The notes beneath the pieces were generated by a model. It did no database searches and was not told the DNA's origin. It saw only the letters and a list, made by a program, of their open reading frames with translations. Shown piece after piece: positions 26,673 to 39,014 of a stretch of 64,000 nt of DNA. Source of the stretch: Tanytarsus gracilentus (lineage: Eukaryota; Arthropoda; Insecta; Diptera; Chironomidae). The position numbers and the translations under genes were made by a program. How positions within the stretch are numbered: the first letter of the stretch is position 1; every line of letters begins with the position of its first letter. The DNA lies in NCBI GenBank assembly GCA_038502055.1, contig JAXRKN010000042.1, positions 2,666,001 to 2,730,000 of the forward strand. Reading direction: 5' to 3'.

Positions 26673-26909
26673 GATGTTGGTTTGGGGTGTTGGTTCTGTG
26701 GTGTTGGTTCCTCCGGTGTTGGTTCCTATGGTGTTGGTTCTGTGGTGTTGGTTCCTCGCTGGATGTTGGTTCTTCGTGGATGTTGGTTCCTTTGCTGGAT
26801 GTTGGTTTTTGTGGTGTTGGTTCCTGCTGGTGTTGTTCTGGGTGTTGGTCTCACGGAGTTGGTTCTCGTGTGTTGGTTTGCGGTGTTGGTTTTGTGATGT
26901 TGGTTCCTC
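26673..26909. repeat. G/T-rich minisatellite, unit about 12-21 bases
   Basis: About fourteen imperfect copies of GGTGTTGGTTCCT with variable spacers. All G runs lie on the plus strand. Long ORFs across it on both strands (about 108-130 codons) are products of the repeat and not genes. The GG pairs spaced by T-rich loops could form two-layer G-quadruplexes. Confidence 0.9.
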
Positions 26910-26928
26910 TATATAATGTCTTCTCCGA

Positions 26929-27008
26929 GACTTCCCCAAGGCTTCCCCAAAATGACTGTCCCAGGGCTTCCCCAAAAAAGACTTCTCTTAAACTTGTCCA
27001 AGACTTCT
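26929..27008. repeat. Short C-rich direct repeats next to the minisatellite
   Basis: GACTTCCCCAA, GGCTTCCCCAA and GGGCTTCCCCAA recur within 80 bases directly after the G/T-rich array. Their C-runs switch the strand bias relative to the array. Confidence 0.7.
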
Positions 27009-27705
27009 CCATGGCGTTTTTACGGTTTTTCTTTTTAATATATTCTCTAGAAAAACCCCCAAAAACTCCATATTTTTAAAGTAGTTACAAGTGGGTTACA
27101 CGGAAATACCCACGTGTGGGTTTTGAAACATTTTTTCCCTCTTCTAAAGCTAGTTGGACCTCATTAAAAATTTCTAAGACCGTCTTTTAAGTATCTTTGT
27201 ATTTTTAAAGGTCATTCCTTATTTATTAATATTTTTTAAGTTTTATATGGCGAGAAGTAAAAAAAAATTATTCGCAAATTTTCAAAGATTACTTTCTTCA
27301 TTTTCTTGATCGAACTTATAAAGAAAAGTGATCGAACCATAAATGAAAGTTGTGGGGCATTTTTAGAGTGCATGGAGACTGAATTTAGTGATCCTTCGAT
27401 GCTTAATAAATGCATTAGAATCTCTAGTGTACGTAAAAAAATATTTCAATGCTATGAAAAAATTCTTAATGGCATTTTGATCATCATTAATGTGATGGTA
27501 AAAATGTATGGAGAAATTTGTTTGGATGTTTTTAAGCATGTAGCATGATAGAAAAATTCCAAATAAAATATATTTTGATAGCGCATGGTAATGGCTATAC
27601 CTCTGAATTTTTTCAGAATTTTTGGAATGAAGGAAACGGGAAAAAATTTACAAAAACAAAAGTGATCGAACCATCAAATGATCGGAGAAACAATTTCTAA
27701 TCCTA

Positions 27706-28566
27706 AATGTTTAAAATAATTTTATTAAGATTTTTGAAAAAGTGCCATACAAAAAATCAATTTGCATTCCCAAGAAACAAATAAACATTTTTTTCTTAAT
27801 TAAATAAATTCAATTCAATTACGTTTAAGCATATAAAAATCGAAAAGCCGGTCAAATTTTTCTTAGTTTTCATTTTCGAATGTCATCTTCGGGTTTAATG
27901 AAAGTTAGTGTCACTAACTAACATAATAACAGCGTAAAAATTTAAATCTTTAAAACTTTAAACTTTGTCTATGTCTTAATTTCGATATAATTTTTTTCAT
28001 GGGACAAAATTAGTTTTTCCATATTTCAAGTTCATCGTGACAGCATTGATAAATTCGGCCATTTTCAAGTAAAATCAAAAAAAATGTCAAATTGGTAAAT
28101 TGTGATGTTCATTAAATTGAATTGAAAATTTCTTCCTTTTCTTTTCTCTTTTGCCTGGAAGACGAATATATATTCGCACCATAAAATAATTAATCATAAT
28201 ATGTATGCTTTTGAAAACATTTGTTGGTCACTAATACAAATGAAATTTGGAAACTAAGATAACAAATGTGGGTTTTTAAATAATCGAACTGCCGTATGCC
28301 TTAGAAAGAGATTTATGATTTTGCCATCATTTGCCTAACTTGAGCCAGAAAATAAAGAGTGGCGATTGATTAACCCCTCATATAACAAAGTTATTTTTCG
28401 TAACGTCTTTTAAAAAATTTAAACCATTTTCATTTTCTAACGTATTTTCAAAATTTAAAATTGCAAGCCAAAAACTACGCTCGAAAATATTTTCGGCACC
28501 TGGAAAAAAATTAAATTTCAATATTCATAAATTCATTTAGAAAATAGGTAAACATTAAGCAAAACA
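27706..28566. other. Intergenic DNA upstream of pinin
   Basis: No gene seen. It presumably contains the pinin promoter and 5' UTR. A small palindrome GTTAGTGTCACTAAC lies at about 27904-27918. Confidence 0.4.
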
Positions 28567-29741
28567 ATGGCCACAATAAGTGAATTGAATCGGAGTACGG
28601 AAGAAAAGCTGGAGCAAGCAAGAATTTCGCTTAAGGAACTCAATGAAAAAATATATGGAAGGTTTGTGATTTTTGTTGCTCAAAAAAAAATAAATTTATA
28701 AATATTTCGATTAATTTCAGCGGCGACAAAGCTCGAGACAACACAAATACGCGAAGACGACCGAACGACCTAAAGCGAGCCATTTCCAACAATTCCCATA
28801 ACTCAATAATTCATAATAACAACAATCGGAGCTTCGATGAGAGCCTTGACGATGAGCATTTAAATGTTCAGATCAAGTCCCGTGTTATTGATGCGGGCAT
28901 ACAGCGAAGAGAACAAGTCATCGCCATGCAATCACGTCAGAATGATTTAGCCAGGAATAAAAGAATGTTCGGATCTCTGTTAGGTGAGTTATAGTGCAGC
29001 AATATTTTTAAATTGTTGTAACTTCATCATAGTCACGATTCTAATCTAACGTTTCATCTCATTTCCAGGGACACTCCAAAAGTTCAAAAAAGAGGAGAAT
29101 TTCCTGAAGACGAAAGAAGACAAAAAAGCTCAAATCCTTGAGAAACTCGAGAAGCAGGAAATGCAGGAGAAAATCAAACTCAAACAAGAACGAGATGCGC
29201 TGATAGAGAGTCGCAAAAAGAAGCAATTTGAGGTGAAAGCGCTCGAGACAAAAATGGAAAAGTGGAAGGATCTTGAGATTTGGGAGGAGAGTCATCGGCA
29301 TTTAGTGAATTTCATTAAGACTTCCGCAACACCGGAAATATATTGGAAGCCAAAAGTGATGGACGACAAAACAACGGAATTAAGAAATAAGACCGAGAAA
29401 GAAATTAATGACAGAATTTCAGAGCGTCGGAAGCAAGTTGCCGACGAAGTAAAAGCAATTGAGCAACAGTCAGCGATTGAGAATGCCATCGATGGAATAA
29501 AGAAAAGTCACAGTCCTGTAGAGAGTCAAAATGGAAATAAAAAAGAAAATCACGATAAGGGTAAGTGCTAATTCTTCATTTTATGTCCTTTATTAATCTT
29601 TTTTGTACATCCAAAACAGGGATCAAGCGAAAAGCTTCCAGCTCATCACCGGAAACGCCAAAGCGAATGCTGTCTCAAGTGGTGATTAAAACTCGAGAGT
29701 ATAAAGTTATGGTTAAGAAGGAATGCAAGATGGATGAATGA
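28567..29741 (+). CDS. Pnn: Pinin (splicing factor of the Pinin/SDK/memA family)
   Basis: Nuclear protein linked to exon-junction and splicing complexes with RNPS1 and Acinus (family knowledge). Four exons: 28567-28661, 28721-28983, 29069-29560, 29620-29741, with phases 2, 1 and 1 and GT/AG borders, encode 323 residues. The N-terminus (EEKLEQARISLKELNEKIYG) matches the pinin N-terminal domain. Near residue 110-130 the block KRMFGSLLGTLQKFKKEE matches the invariant KxxFGxLxGTLQKFKxE of the family. It is followed by a long charged coiled coil and EEWxxH-like LEIWEESHRHLVNFIKT. The C-terminus is a short basic tail (GIKRKASSSSPETPKRM). Odd: vertebrate pinin is far longer and ends in an Arg/Ser-rich region that is missing here. 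The start context is CAAAACAATGG. Divergent from Parp. Confidence 0.95.
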
Positions 29742-29756
29742 ACGGCCGACACATAA

Positions 29757-29762
29757 AATAAA
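29757..29762 (+). terminator. Pinin poly(A) signal
   Basis: AATAAA 16 bases after the pinin stop codon. This would give an unusually short 3' UTR. Other AATAAA matches follow further downstream. Confidence 0.5.
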
Positions 29763-31830
29763 ATCAACTCTGTTCACGACGGACATTTACTAAATCATAG
29801 AAACTTTGGTATTTTTTAAAAGCGATTGTAAACTTTTTTAATTTCTATGAAAGAAAATTAATTTTTTCTAGTTCTTACTTTCTTGTATATTCTTAAGGTA
29901 ATTAAAACTGCTGCATAAAAGATTGAAAGTAATCAGCAAACACATTTAATTGATAATAAAAGGTAAAAATAATATCTAGAAAATTATGTCGAAGAGTTTT
30001 AATGATATTCTTATTTGCAGGATGGAATTTTCAATTTATGGATGAAATAATTTGAATTTATGATCTTTCAACTTAATAAATTGTTTCAACATATTAAAAA
30101 TTAGCAAGTCTTTAGTAAAAATTAAATGCGAAATTTTAGCAATAGAAAAAATATTGAAACTTAAAGAGGTTCAAATCCTACATTTTATAAACAGTTAGTC
30201 CCTTTTGTCGAAAGTATTTCCCCATTTTTTTGCACCGAAGACATATTTTTTTTCCATAACTTTTCATCTCAGACAAATTTATAAAAAAAAACATTTCAAA
30301 TCACATTTAAATAAATTAAATTAATTCCCATGGAAAATTTGAAATTTCTATAAAGTCCATAAATTATCATCAACGTGACATCAAAATTGTATTTAAATGC
30401 GATAAAAAATTCTTTTCTTCTTTTTCCATGGCGTTATTCCACCATTTTTGAATAATTTTATTATGCAAATCAATTTCTGAGTTTCTTTTCTGTATAGTCC
30501 TCTGACAAGAAATAAAAAAACTTGATTTAAGAACTCGAAACCCCCTCTCGTGTATCTATTTAATTGCTTTTTTATGTCTTTTGTTGGTTGCTCATCAAAT
30601 CGAATAAAAAAATTTCTTGACAGAAAAAATGTCGGCGGTGGTTTTGAGCTAGAAATTTTCAATTTAAATTTATTCAAAGTTTGGAAGCGTTTTGATAAAA
30701 ATGAGTTTGAGGATTTTTTTGTGAATCTTGAATTTGTAATTTATAAAATTTATCGACGCTTCGTTAAATTTTTAAAGTTGAACTCCTACATCAATTTTTT
30801 TCAATTTATTAAATTTTCTCAACACTCATCCTTTAAAACTCCGTCGCTAAAACATTTCACACCTTTTTTGTGGCACATTGTGAGTCTTTTTCTCTCATTT
30901 TTATCACGCATTGCCATCGGGACTTTATGCAGCACTCGACTCACATAAAACATACATTTTTGCCTTATGCTCAGGCTTTGATTTCTGCATTTTACGATAT
31001 CAAATATTGCCAGCACACACATCCGACTCGGCCTTTATCACACACACGCCAGCATTTTATGTGTTGGAAGAAAATTATCAGAATGGCTAAAATGGCCATA
31101 AAATATTTTCTTTTATCAAGAAAATGGATGCGATGTGATAAAAGACACCAACACATGATACAATTTATATAAATTGGATTTTTGCTCGAGCATAAAATGA
31201 GAAAAATTTTATTGGGTTTTAGAACCTTTTTGTATCATTATGGGATGTTTGTTTCTGATGTGTTTTTGTTTTTGTGGGTGAGATAAGAACGGCACATTTG
31301 AACATAAAATTTTTTTCGTTATCGTAAAAGTTTGACGAAATTGAATTAAAGAGAGAAATGATGAAATTGCTTTAAGGTTTGACTTTAAAATAATTTTTTA
31401 GTGTTTCATTAAGAAAATTATTAAATTTAATGTTTGACATCAAAAATTGAGAAATTTAATAAATATTGGATATTTTGTTAATTTTTTATTCGAACTTTCA
31501 TTTTTTAAAGATTTTTCATGCAAACTCACGCTCAATTTCCAAAAAAATTCACCCAACAATAAAATTTAATTTAATTAAATTTTTATTGCACTTTTCCAGA
31601 TTGCTCGTAATTAAACTTTTTCATTCACTCAAATAAATTAAATTTTTCAAGCACATGACTTCATTTTCGTTTCTTTCAGAATTCTTCGAAAAAGGGTTTC
31701 ACTTACAATTTTTTGCGTTGCACAACCACCGCAACAGAAAACAGAAGCATTAAACATTTTTGCTCCTTTTTACATGAAAATAGAAAACCATAAAAAATTG
31801 TTGTAAAATATTTTTTTATTTCTTCCACAG

Positions 31831-31955
31831 CCCAACAACAAAAAAACTACTCCAGATACATGAGCATAAATATTTTTGTAAACGGTTTAATGCGTCGGAA
31901 GGAGCTTAAGAACAAGCAAAAAAAATTGAAGCAAAGAATTCTGTCGAAGTCATAA
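31831..31955 (+). CDS. Possible short terminal exon (weak)
   Basis: A good acceptor (TTTATTTCTTCCACAG, ending 31830) is followed by 40 open codons ending in TAA, including a very basic end (MRRKELKNKQKKLKQRIL). I could not find an upstream exon to join, and Lys-rich translations arise easily from A-rich DNA. Confidence 0.12.
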
Positions 31956-34900
31956 ATTATACTTTTTTTCTTTAACTGCTTTGCAGTGAGATTTGTTGAG
32001 GAAGAAATCCTGTTGTTACTAATTGAAGTCTATGCAATAAAAATTCATCGTGACCATCTGTGTAATTTACTCTGAAATTTTAACACGAGATGTGAGAGAA
32101 AAAATGTTGATTTGGCATGATTGAGACAGTGAGTTCTCTAAATTTGAATCAAATAATAATTAAAAAATGTTAAAGGAATTTGAAAAGCGTTAAAAGACTC
32201 AAAAACTTAACTAACTTTGAAATTCTTAATTAAAACCCCCAAAAAGAGTCTTCACTGTGCTTCATTCACTCCTCGAAAAATAAAATAATTTTTTCTCATC
32301 CTTCTCTTCTTTTACAAATTATGTTCATATTGTATAAAATGCAGCATCAACATTTGAAAATGAAACTCATCATAAATAATATACTTAAGTTAAAAAGGTC
32401 TTGAGAATTTCCATATCTTATCCTCGAAATGCATTGAGAGTGTGACACATCATAGCGGCATATGCTGCACTTAAAATCCACCATGTTTATTATTCGAAGT
32501 GAAACGAGAGGAGGAAAAATAAAATAAAAATCACAAGGGTGCTCTTTAGCCATTCTTTCCACTCGACTCTCTTGAATGCAGAACCCATATAGCACCGAGC
32601 GACGCTCCGAAGGAAATTGAGAATAAAAATGTCGTATAGTTTTAATTTATTTCGATTGCGCAAACAACAAAATGTCACCCTCATTCAAGAAACTCATCGA
32701 GACTCACCCTCGCAGAATGCCATTAGAATTTTCCATTTGGAGATTTTTTTTTGATGAGACATCGAAAATTTTACGGCTTGAAATAAATTGAATTTTCGAG
32801 TTTAACGAGTTCCTTGAGTCGTCAAAAAGTAAATTTAATTTTAGGAGAGAGTGAGCCATGTTTTCTTTAGCTCTGGATGAGATGTATTAAAAATATTTAG
32901 AAAAGAGGTACAGAAAAATCTAAAATTGATAGAGATTTAAGAAAAAAATTCATTTATATTTAAAATGTCAGTTTTTAAAGTGGAATATAATGGAAAGTGA
33001 AATTTTTTTCATGATACTGAAACAGCACGAAATTGAATCAAGCAAAATCCGTTAAATTTAAAGCACATTTTAGATGATTTAAAAACCACTTGAACTAAAA
33101 TATATTCGCAGGTTATTCTGTACTTAATTTAAAGTCTTTCTTTAATTTTTCTATCTCTTTAATCATCTACCGCCGCTTTTAAATTTCAACTCATGTGATT
33201 TACTATCAACAACTTTAAAATCCATTTTATAAATTCGATAAACATTTTGTTTCCTACAATTTTTGTATAGTTTCAACAATTTTATGCCTTTACAGCCATT
33301 TACAAATCGATCTTTGCCACTCAACGGGCGTTAATTGATTTATAGTTAACTTTTAAAGTCTAGCGTCAAATCATCAAATTCTATGTATAGTTTTTATAGT
33401 CGAACAATTAACGAATGGCATGTGAGTTCTTCTCATTTTTATATATTTTTACAGCGCAATCGGTCAATCCATAAAAAGAGAGAGAATTTAAATAAACTAC
33501 CTCAAATAAAAAGTCAAATAAACTATAAAATTAAAATAACATTAACACATTCATTAAAATGTTCTTTTTTTGTGGATATTATAAACATTAGAAAGAGTGG
33601 ATGTGAGGTAACTTATGATTTTAGTGCACTATAAAGTTTGAATGTGCGATCGTGAGCTATTGTTGAATGTCATAAGTGGTGTAAAAAAATTTAATCGATT
33701 TCAAAATTGCAAATAAAAAATTGTATAAATTTTTTAAAGTCTTTTTAACTGATGATTTTCTTTAAAATTTTACGCCTTAAAACTTTCAGACACTTTTAAT
33801 GATTTTCTTTTTTTCAAACCCTTAAATTTTATTTCAAAATTAATCTTTATCGATCTTAATTGATTTTATTCCCTTTAATTAACGCCATAACCATTAAAAG
33901 ATTTTAATGATGTTGGAAAACTCTTCAATGAACTTTAATCTAATCATGTAGAGCTCATATAGCACATAAAAGCCGTCTCTCTAAATATTTATTCATAAAA
34001 TATTACACTTTCTTATTCCTATAATGCGCCAAATTGTTTAACAGATAAACATTAGTTTTATATTTAGTGCGTGGATATATTCTCATGTTGTGTGTACTCT
34101 GAGTAATGAAAAATTTCACACCTCTTTAAAAGAAGAAGAAGAAATAATAAAAGGCGCACATGTTCGCAAAAGAGAATGAAACATAATGAGGTTGACGAGA
34201 AGTGCCATGGCAAATTTCTTTTGAAACTTTCCACACTTTCACTCGCTTGCAATTTTTCATGGTTTCTTTTCGATAATAACTTTCTTTTAAAATGAGCACC
34301 CAGGAGCAACAAAGAGGAATTATTTCTTCCATTTTACCATTGGATACTGAAAAAATCCATGCTTCTGCAGCGCATGTCTCAATGACACAAACCGAAAACA
34401 CCATGGGGAGGCCATAGAAAGAATTGGAAGAAGTCAAAACACAAGGAAACATGGTTATTAAAGGTGAAGGTTGTTAAAGCGCAATTTTATGAAAATATAA
34501 ATTAAAATTTGATTTGAATCAAAATGTAAAATGAAAAAATTAATTTTCAAGAATAAAACATATTTTTTAAATAAAACAATGGAAATAAAAAAAAATTAAA
34601 ATTTTCAAAATAAAATAATTTTATAATCACACTTTTGGCAATTAACACCCCATTTTCCTCAAACTTCTCGATTGACTCCTAAATTTCTCCTTCCATGAGA
34701 GTGAAAGAGACAAAAGATCAACTCCATAAAATATATTTTCTTAATAAAATCGAAAAAGCATTTTGAAGATTTTTTGCTGTGCATACAGAGCTACTCTCGC
34801 AGCTCTCCGGAGTGAATTTATTTCTGTGCGTTAGAAAAAGAAGGAAAATAACATTTTTGGATTCTTTGTAACAGCCAATGTTCATTAGATACAGCACGAA

Positions 34901-37900
34901 CACGTCAAAAACGATTTTTTGTGTGAAGTCGAGTCTCGAATGTGAAACAATAGCGACTTTGTCAATAAGGTTCATTTTACAACACAACGCGACACATTTA
35001 ATATTGAATGGAAATCAGTTCATCGGTGCAGTTCGGCATGTAAAGTCTAATAAAAATTTTACTCGAGTCATAGTGAGCGAAAAAAGGTATTAAATAATTT
35101 GACACATTCATAAAACTTTATTTTCATCCTCAACTGCTCTTTTTTTGTGTTATGTCATTTTATTTGAACTAAAGTGTGAAAATTTAATTAAAGTGAATTT
35201 TATCATCAAGTTTATCGTTTGTTTTATATTTTCGGTTGATTATCAGTTAAGGATTATGATTTTATTGAACTCATTCAAGGTTTTTTAATTTAAATAGAAA
35301 ATTGTTGTTAAATTTCTAACATTTAAAAAATTATTTTGAACAATAAGTTTAGATTTCACCGAAAATAAATTTGGAGCAAGTGAGAGAGTTTAAGTGCAAT
35401 AATCATACCAATAATCATTTAAATGCAAACTTCTTTGATGCAAAAAATTGAGCAAATAAAACAGGGTGAGTTTAGTTAATTTTTATTTATGAACTTTTAT
35501 TAAGATTTTTTTAATGTTAAATAGACTTTAATTTAATTTAATTAGAAATCTGAGAATATATTCATTTAAATAAAACTAGCTGCCCTGCTGGAATTAAAAG
35601 TAGAACTCAGAACACTAAAGAATTTTCAAAAATTAACTCTTAAAAATAAAATAAATTATTATTTTTTCTTATTTTCTGGATATTTACAAAGAACTTTAAT
35701 TTAAGTTATTTTGTCGATATTTAAAACAACCAGAGAGAGAGTTAATTTTTTCTACAAGCTTTTAAAAGATAAAAAAAAAATTGATTTGAAATCAAGTAAA
35801 AATAAAAGGTTCGAATCCTAATTCTTTATATCCGAAAATGCACAATCAGGATCAAAATTTTTTTCACTATATTGCGAATTTTTTTTTAAATTAATTTTAG
35901 CCAAATATTCAAAAATTATTAAATTATTTACTTCCATTAAAATTTCTCATTGAGCATTTTAAGATTTACATTTAAAATAATTTCCAAATCCTCTCTTTGT
36001 TGAGAAATATTAAATCACGAAGAAAAACATCCATTTTGAAAGTTACCGCACGAACCATATTTGAGTTTTATTCCAATTATATAAAAGTGATATGAAGTCG
36101 ATTTCCAAGAACTCCGCCTCTTTTTAAATAATAAGAAGAAAAATATGGTTCCAGGGGTAACGAAACTGTGAGAGAAAAGAAAATGAAAGTGAATTCGTGC
36201 GTAATTTAATAAATATAATTTTATTAACTCCATTTTATGAAGTCAAAATTCTTAATTTAATTTTATCATCACTAAAAACAGAAATTATTATTTTTGTAAT
36301 AAATTTCGTTCATGATGGGAAAAAAGCATAAACTAAAAGTTCATAAAAGTTGCAATCAAGACAGCTTTGAATGGGTCTTCACTAAAAGTTCATTCAATGC
36401 ACGAACCAAAGTTTTCATGGGCGTGGCCGAACAATAAAAATATGGCGCTTGAATATTGATGGCTGTCGTTTTTTGTATATAAAGGACTTTTAAGTAAATA
36501 ATTCTCCTTCCTGCTTCCACTTACATAACGAACGTTGCGTTGAAGGGATTTTTTGCTCTCAATTATTTTTTCGATTCAATTAATTAAATTCAATCGACTT
36601 TTATTAATTTCAACGGTGATCATTAAATTTTTTGATATGTGATGATGTGGAGATGTCATGTGGATATTTTTTGACTCTTGTGAAATTGCGGATGAATGTC
36701 AGCCTGCCGTCGGTTAAATATTTTTTGTTGGATCTCAAATGAAGACAGGAAAAAATTGGGATTTGAATTTTGAGAAGATAAAATTATTTTGAAAGTTTAA
36801 TAAATTTTTGAAAGTTTTTATAAATATATTTAAGTTTCTTAATACAAAAGAATTCTCTAACTTTTTTGTGTAATTTAATTAAAATTCCCTTCTGCTCAAA
36901 CTTTGATAACAAAAAATCTAACTCATTATTACCAAAATTAGCTTTTAATGCTCTCCAAACATGCCGTACTCATTTTACACTTTTTAATGCCTTTCTCTCG
37001 ACTTAATTACTTTCACCGAAAATTTTCCTCGCACACAGCATCATGCGCCAGTGTGATATGTTATAAAAAGGATTTAATTATAAAATTTAATCAAAAAATT
37101 CAATTAAAAGTTGATTCTCGCTTTTCGGCAAACCCTCCTCTCGAAGCTCTCTCGAAAGTGTCGTAAAAAGTTATCTTGAAAACTCATAATCATTAAGTTT
37201 CATAAGGATTTTCCATGACATAAAAAATCCATCCAGTGCGTTCGCATATTTTTTCCTCTTTCGGGGCCCACGATCCCAAATCGCTTGTAATGGCATGTAC
37301 TAGGTAGTGATGATGTAATTTAGTAGATGAAGAAAATGAGCCGTCATGTTGGAAATGTCTGAAAATTCAACTTATACTAAAAATTCAATTATTTTGTAAA
37401 ACAAATATAATCGACTGTTAAAGAACAGAATGGAAAATGAAACAATTTTGAGGAATAAATTAAAATGAAAATATTTTTGTGCCAAATTCAACTTTGTTCC
37501 CTTCAATTTTTAAAAATGCGTTTTAGCACCCCCAAAATCTTCATCACTCAAAAAACTTTTCCTCTTTCCATCAATATAAAATCGAGAGAGCTGTACCATG
37601 TCGAGCGGCAGCTCGAGAGAGAGAAAATTTCCCTCATGTAAAGTCGTAAAAATGTAGCAGTCGAGCGTCAAGGAAAAAATATAGTCTTGGCATTAGAATA
37701 AATCGCAAAGAAAATCCTATTAAACGCAAGCATCAGCAATATAATTTCAGAGCTCCCCTTTTTTGCATTTTCCGGGGTCTAAATCTCAATAGAAAGAAAA
37801 AAGTTATCTACGCAAAGCCATTTTACGAGTTTCGCCTTCAATTTTCTTTTCTTATCATAAATTTCCCTTCTTGCCATAGCCTTTCAATTCCAATTCCAAA

Positions 37901-38980
37901 ACACATCAACATAATAAGAATAAGACCGTAAAAATGTTTTTTTTTTGAATTTTATGTTCTTTCTTTTTTGCCTCTCATTTTTTTTGTTTTACACACTTAA
38001 AGTTTCCGTTCAATTTTCGAGAGAGATATTTTAATGGCTGCAACCAATGCTCTCGTTAGAATAATTTTCATCTCTAATTTGTAATTATCCACAGTAGCAG
38101 TGACTAATGATATGTCATTGCAATGCGTGGTTAGTAATTATATGAAAAGAATTTCCTGTGCGCAAAGGGATGGCCGACCATCAGCTGCTTTTGCATCAGT
38201 GCTTATGTAAATAGCCAACACATAAAAATAAATAGTTGCAAGAAGATTTTTCGCCCTTTTCTGTATATTATGAAAATTTAGCATTGTGCAATTTACTTTA
38301 ATGACAAATTTCATGGCCTGTAAAAATTCTTCATACTTGCAAAATAAAACGCCTTCTGTTTTCTCCCATCGTCTCACTTATTCTTATTATAGTGAATTAT
38401 ATGTCTTTTTGAATGAATGATGTGATTCATTTCAGCTGATGTTTATGGATAGAATAAACAATTTTTTCTTTTCCTTTAGAAAAAAAAACTTTTATTTTGT
38501 CGCCGCCGAGAGCAATTGTGTTAAAAAGTTTTATGGAGAAGAGAAAAAGATTTAAGGAAATGACTCGAAAGTTAATTATAGGGAAAAATGTTTGACAATT
38601 GTGAGGAGATTTTTTTAGGGGCGAAAATTAATTTAATTAAAATTTAAGAGTTTTAACGGACATTTTGATATAATTTTCTTTAAATGAATTTTTGTAATAA
38701 GTGCATAAGTAATTTTCAGCACTCTTCTTTAATTTTATTTAAAGTTTAGAATTTTGATAAAAAAGGTTTTTATTTTTAGAAACACGATACACACTGATAC
38801 ATTCTTTTTCAATATTAACGTAATTAAATTTATAAATTCAAATAAATAAAATGAAAAATTTATTATAGTAAAAATTATTTGAGGTTCGAATCCTAAGCTT
38901 TAAGTTTTAACAAATTTTCATCAAATTTTTTCGTTTTTTGAATTTCATATAAAATTTCGATAATTTTTTCAACTTCCTTA

Positions 38981-39014
38981 TCGCTCTCTCTCTATCACTC
39001 TCTCTCTCGCTCTC
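38981..39014. promoter_or_regulatory. CT/GA-rich tract (GAGA-factor-like)
   Basis: About 34 bases made almost only of CTCTCTCT and TCGCTCTC blocks. Such GAGAG arrays bind GAGA factor in flies. Similar shorter tracts are scattered through 37-61 kb. Confidence 0.5.

Larger units (their letters stand above)
25854..27705. mobile_element. Probable degraded repeat element with imperfect inverted ends
   Basis: The left edge (25854, TAGGATTACAAATTGTT) and right edge (27705, reverse complement TAGGATTAGAAATTGTT) are near-identical inverted copies and are followed inward on both sides by CGATCATTT. Inside, GTTCGATCAC recurs at 26053, 26074 and 26097, and its reverse complement at 27328 and 27662, with shorter forms at 25873 and 27308. 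A segment near 26205-26231 (GCATGTGCTTGGTAATGG) also resembles 27577-27596. No target duplication or transposase is recognised. It could be an old DNA transposon or a complex satellite. Confidence 0.5.

Noticed and set aside
26590..27079. Overlapping ORFs of 71-130 codons on both strands
   Set aside because: They are translations of the G/T-rich minisatellite and lack any domain.
30550..30948. 132-codon plus-strand ORF
   Set aside because: Phe/Lys/Asn-rich product of AT-rich DNA, no domain, no splice context; such ORFs are expected by chance here.
35808..35818. tRNA gene suggested by GGTTCGAATCC
   Set aside because: No A-box, acceptor stem, anticodon arm or T-run terminator at the right distance. 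The same is true of the other B-box copies.
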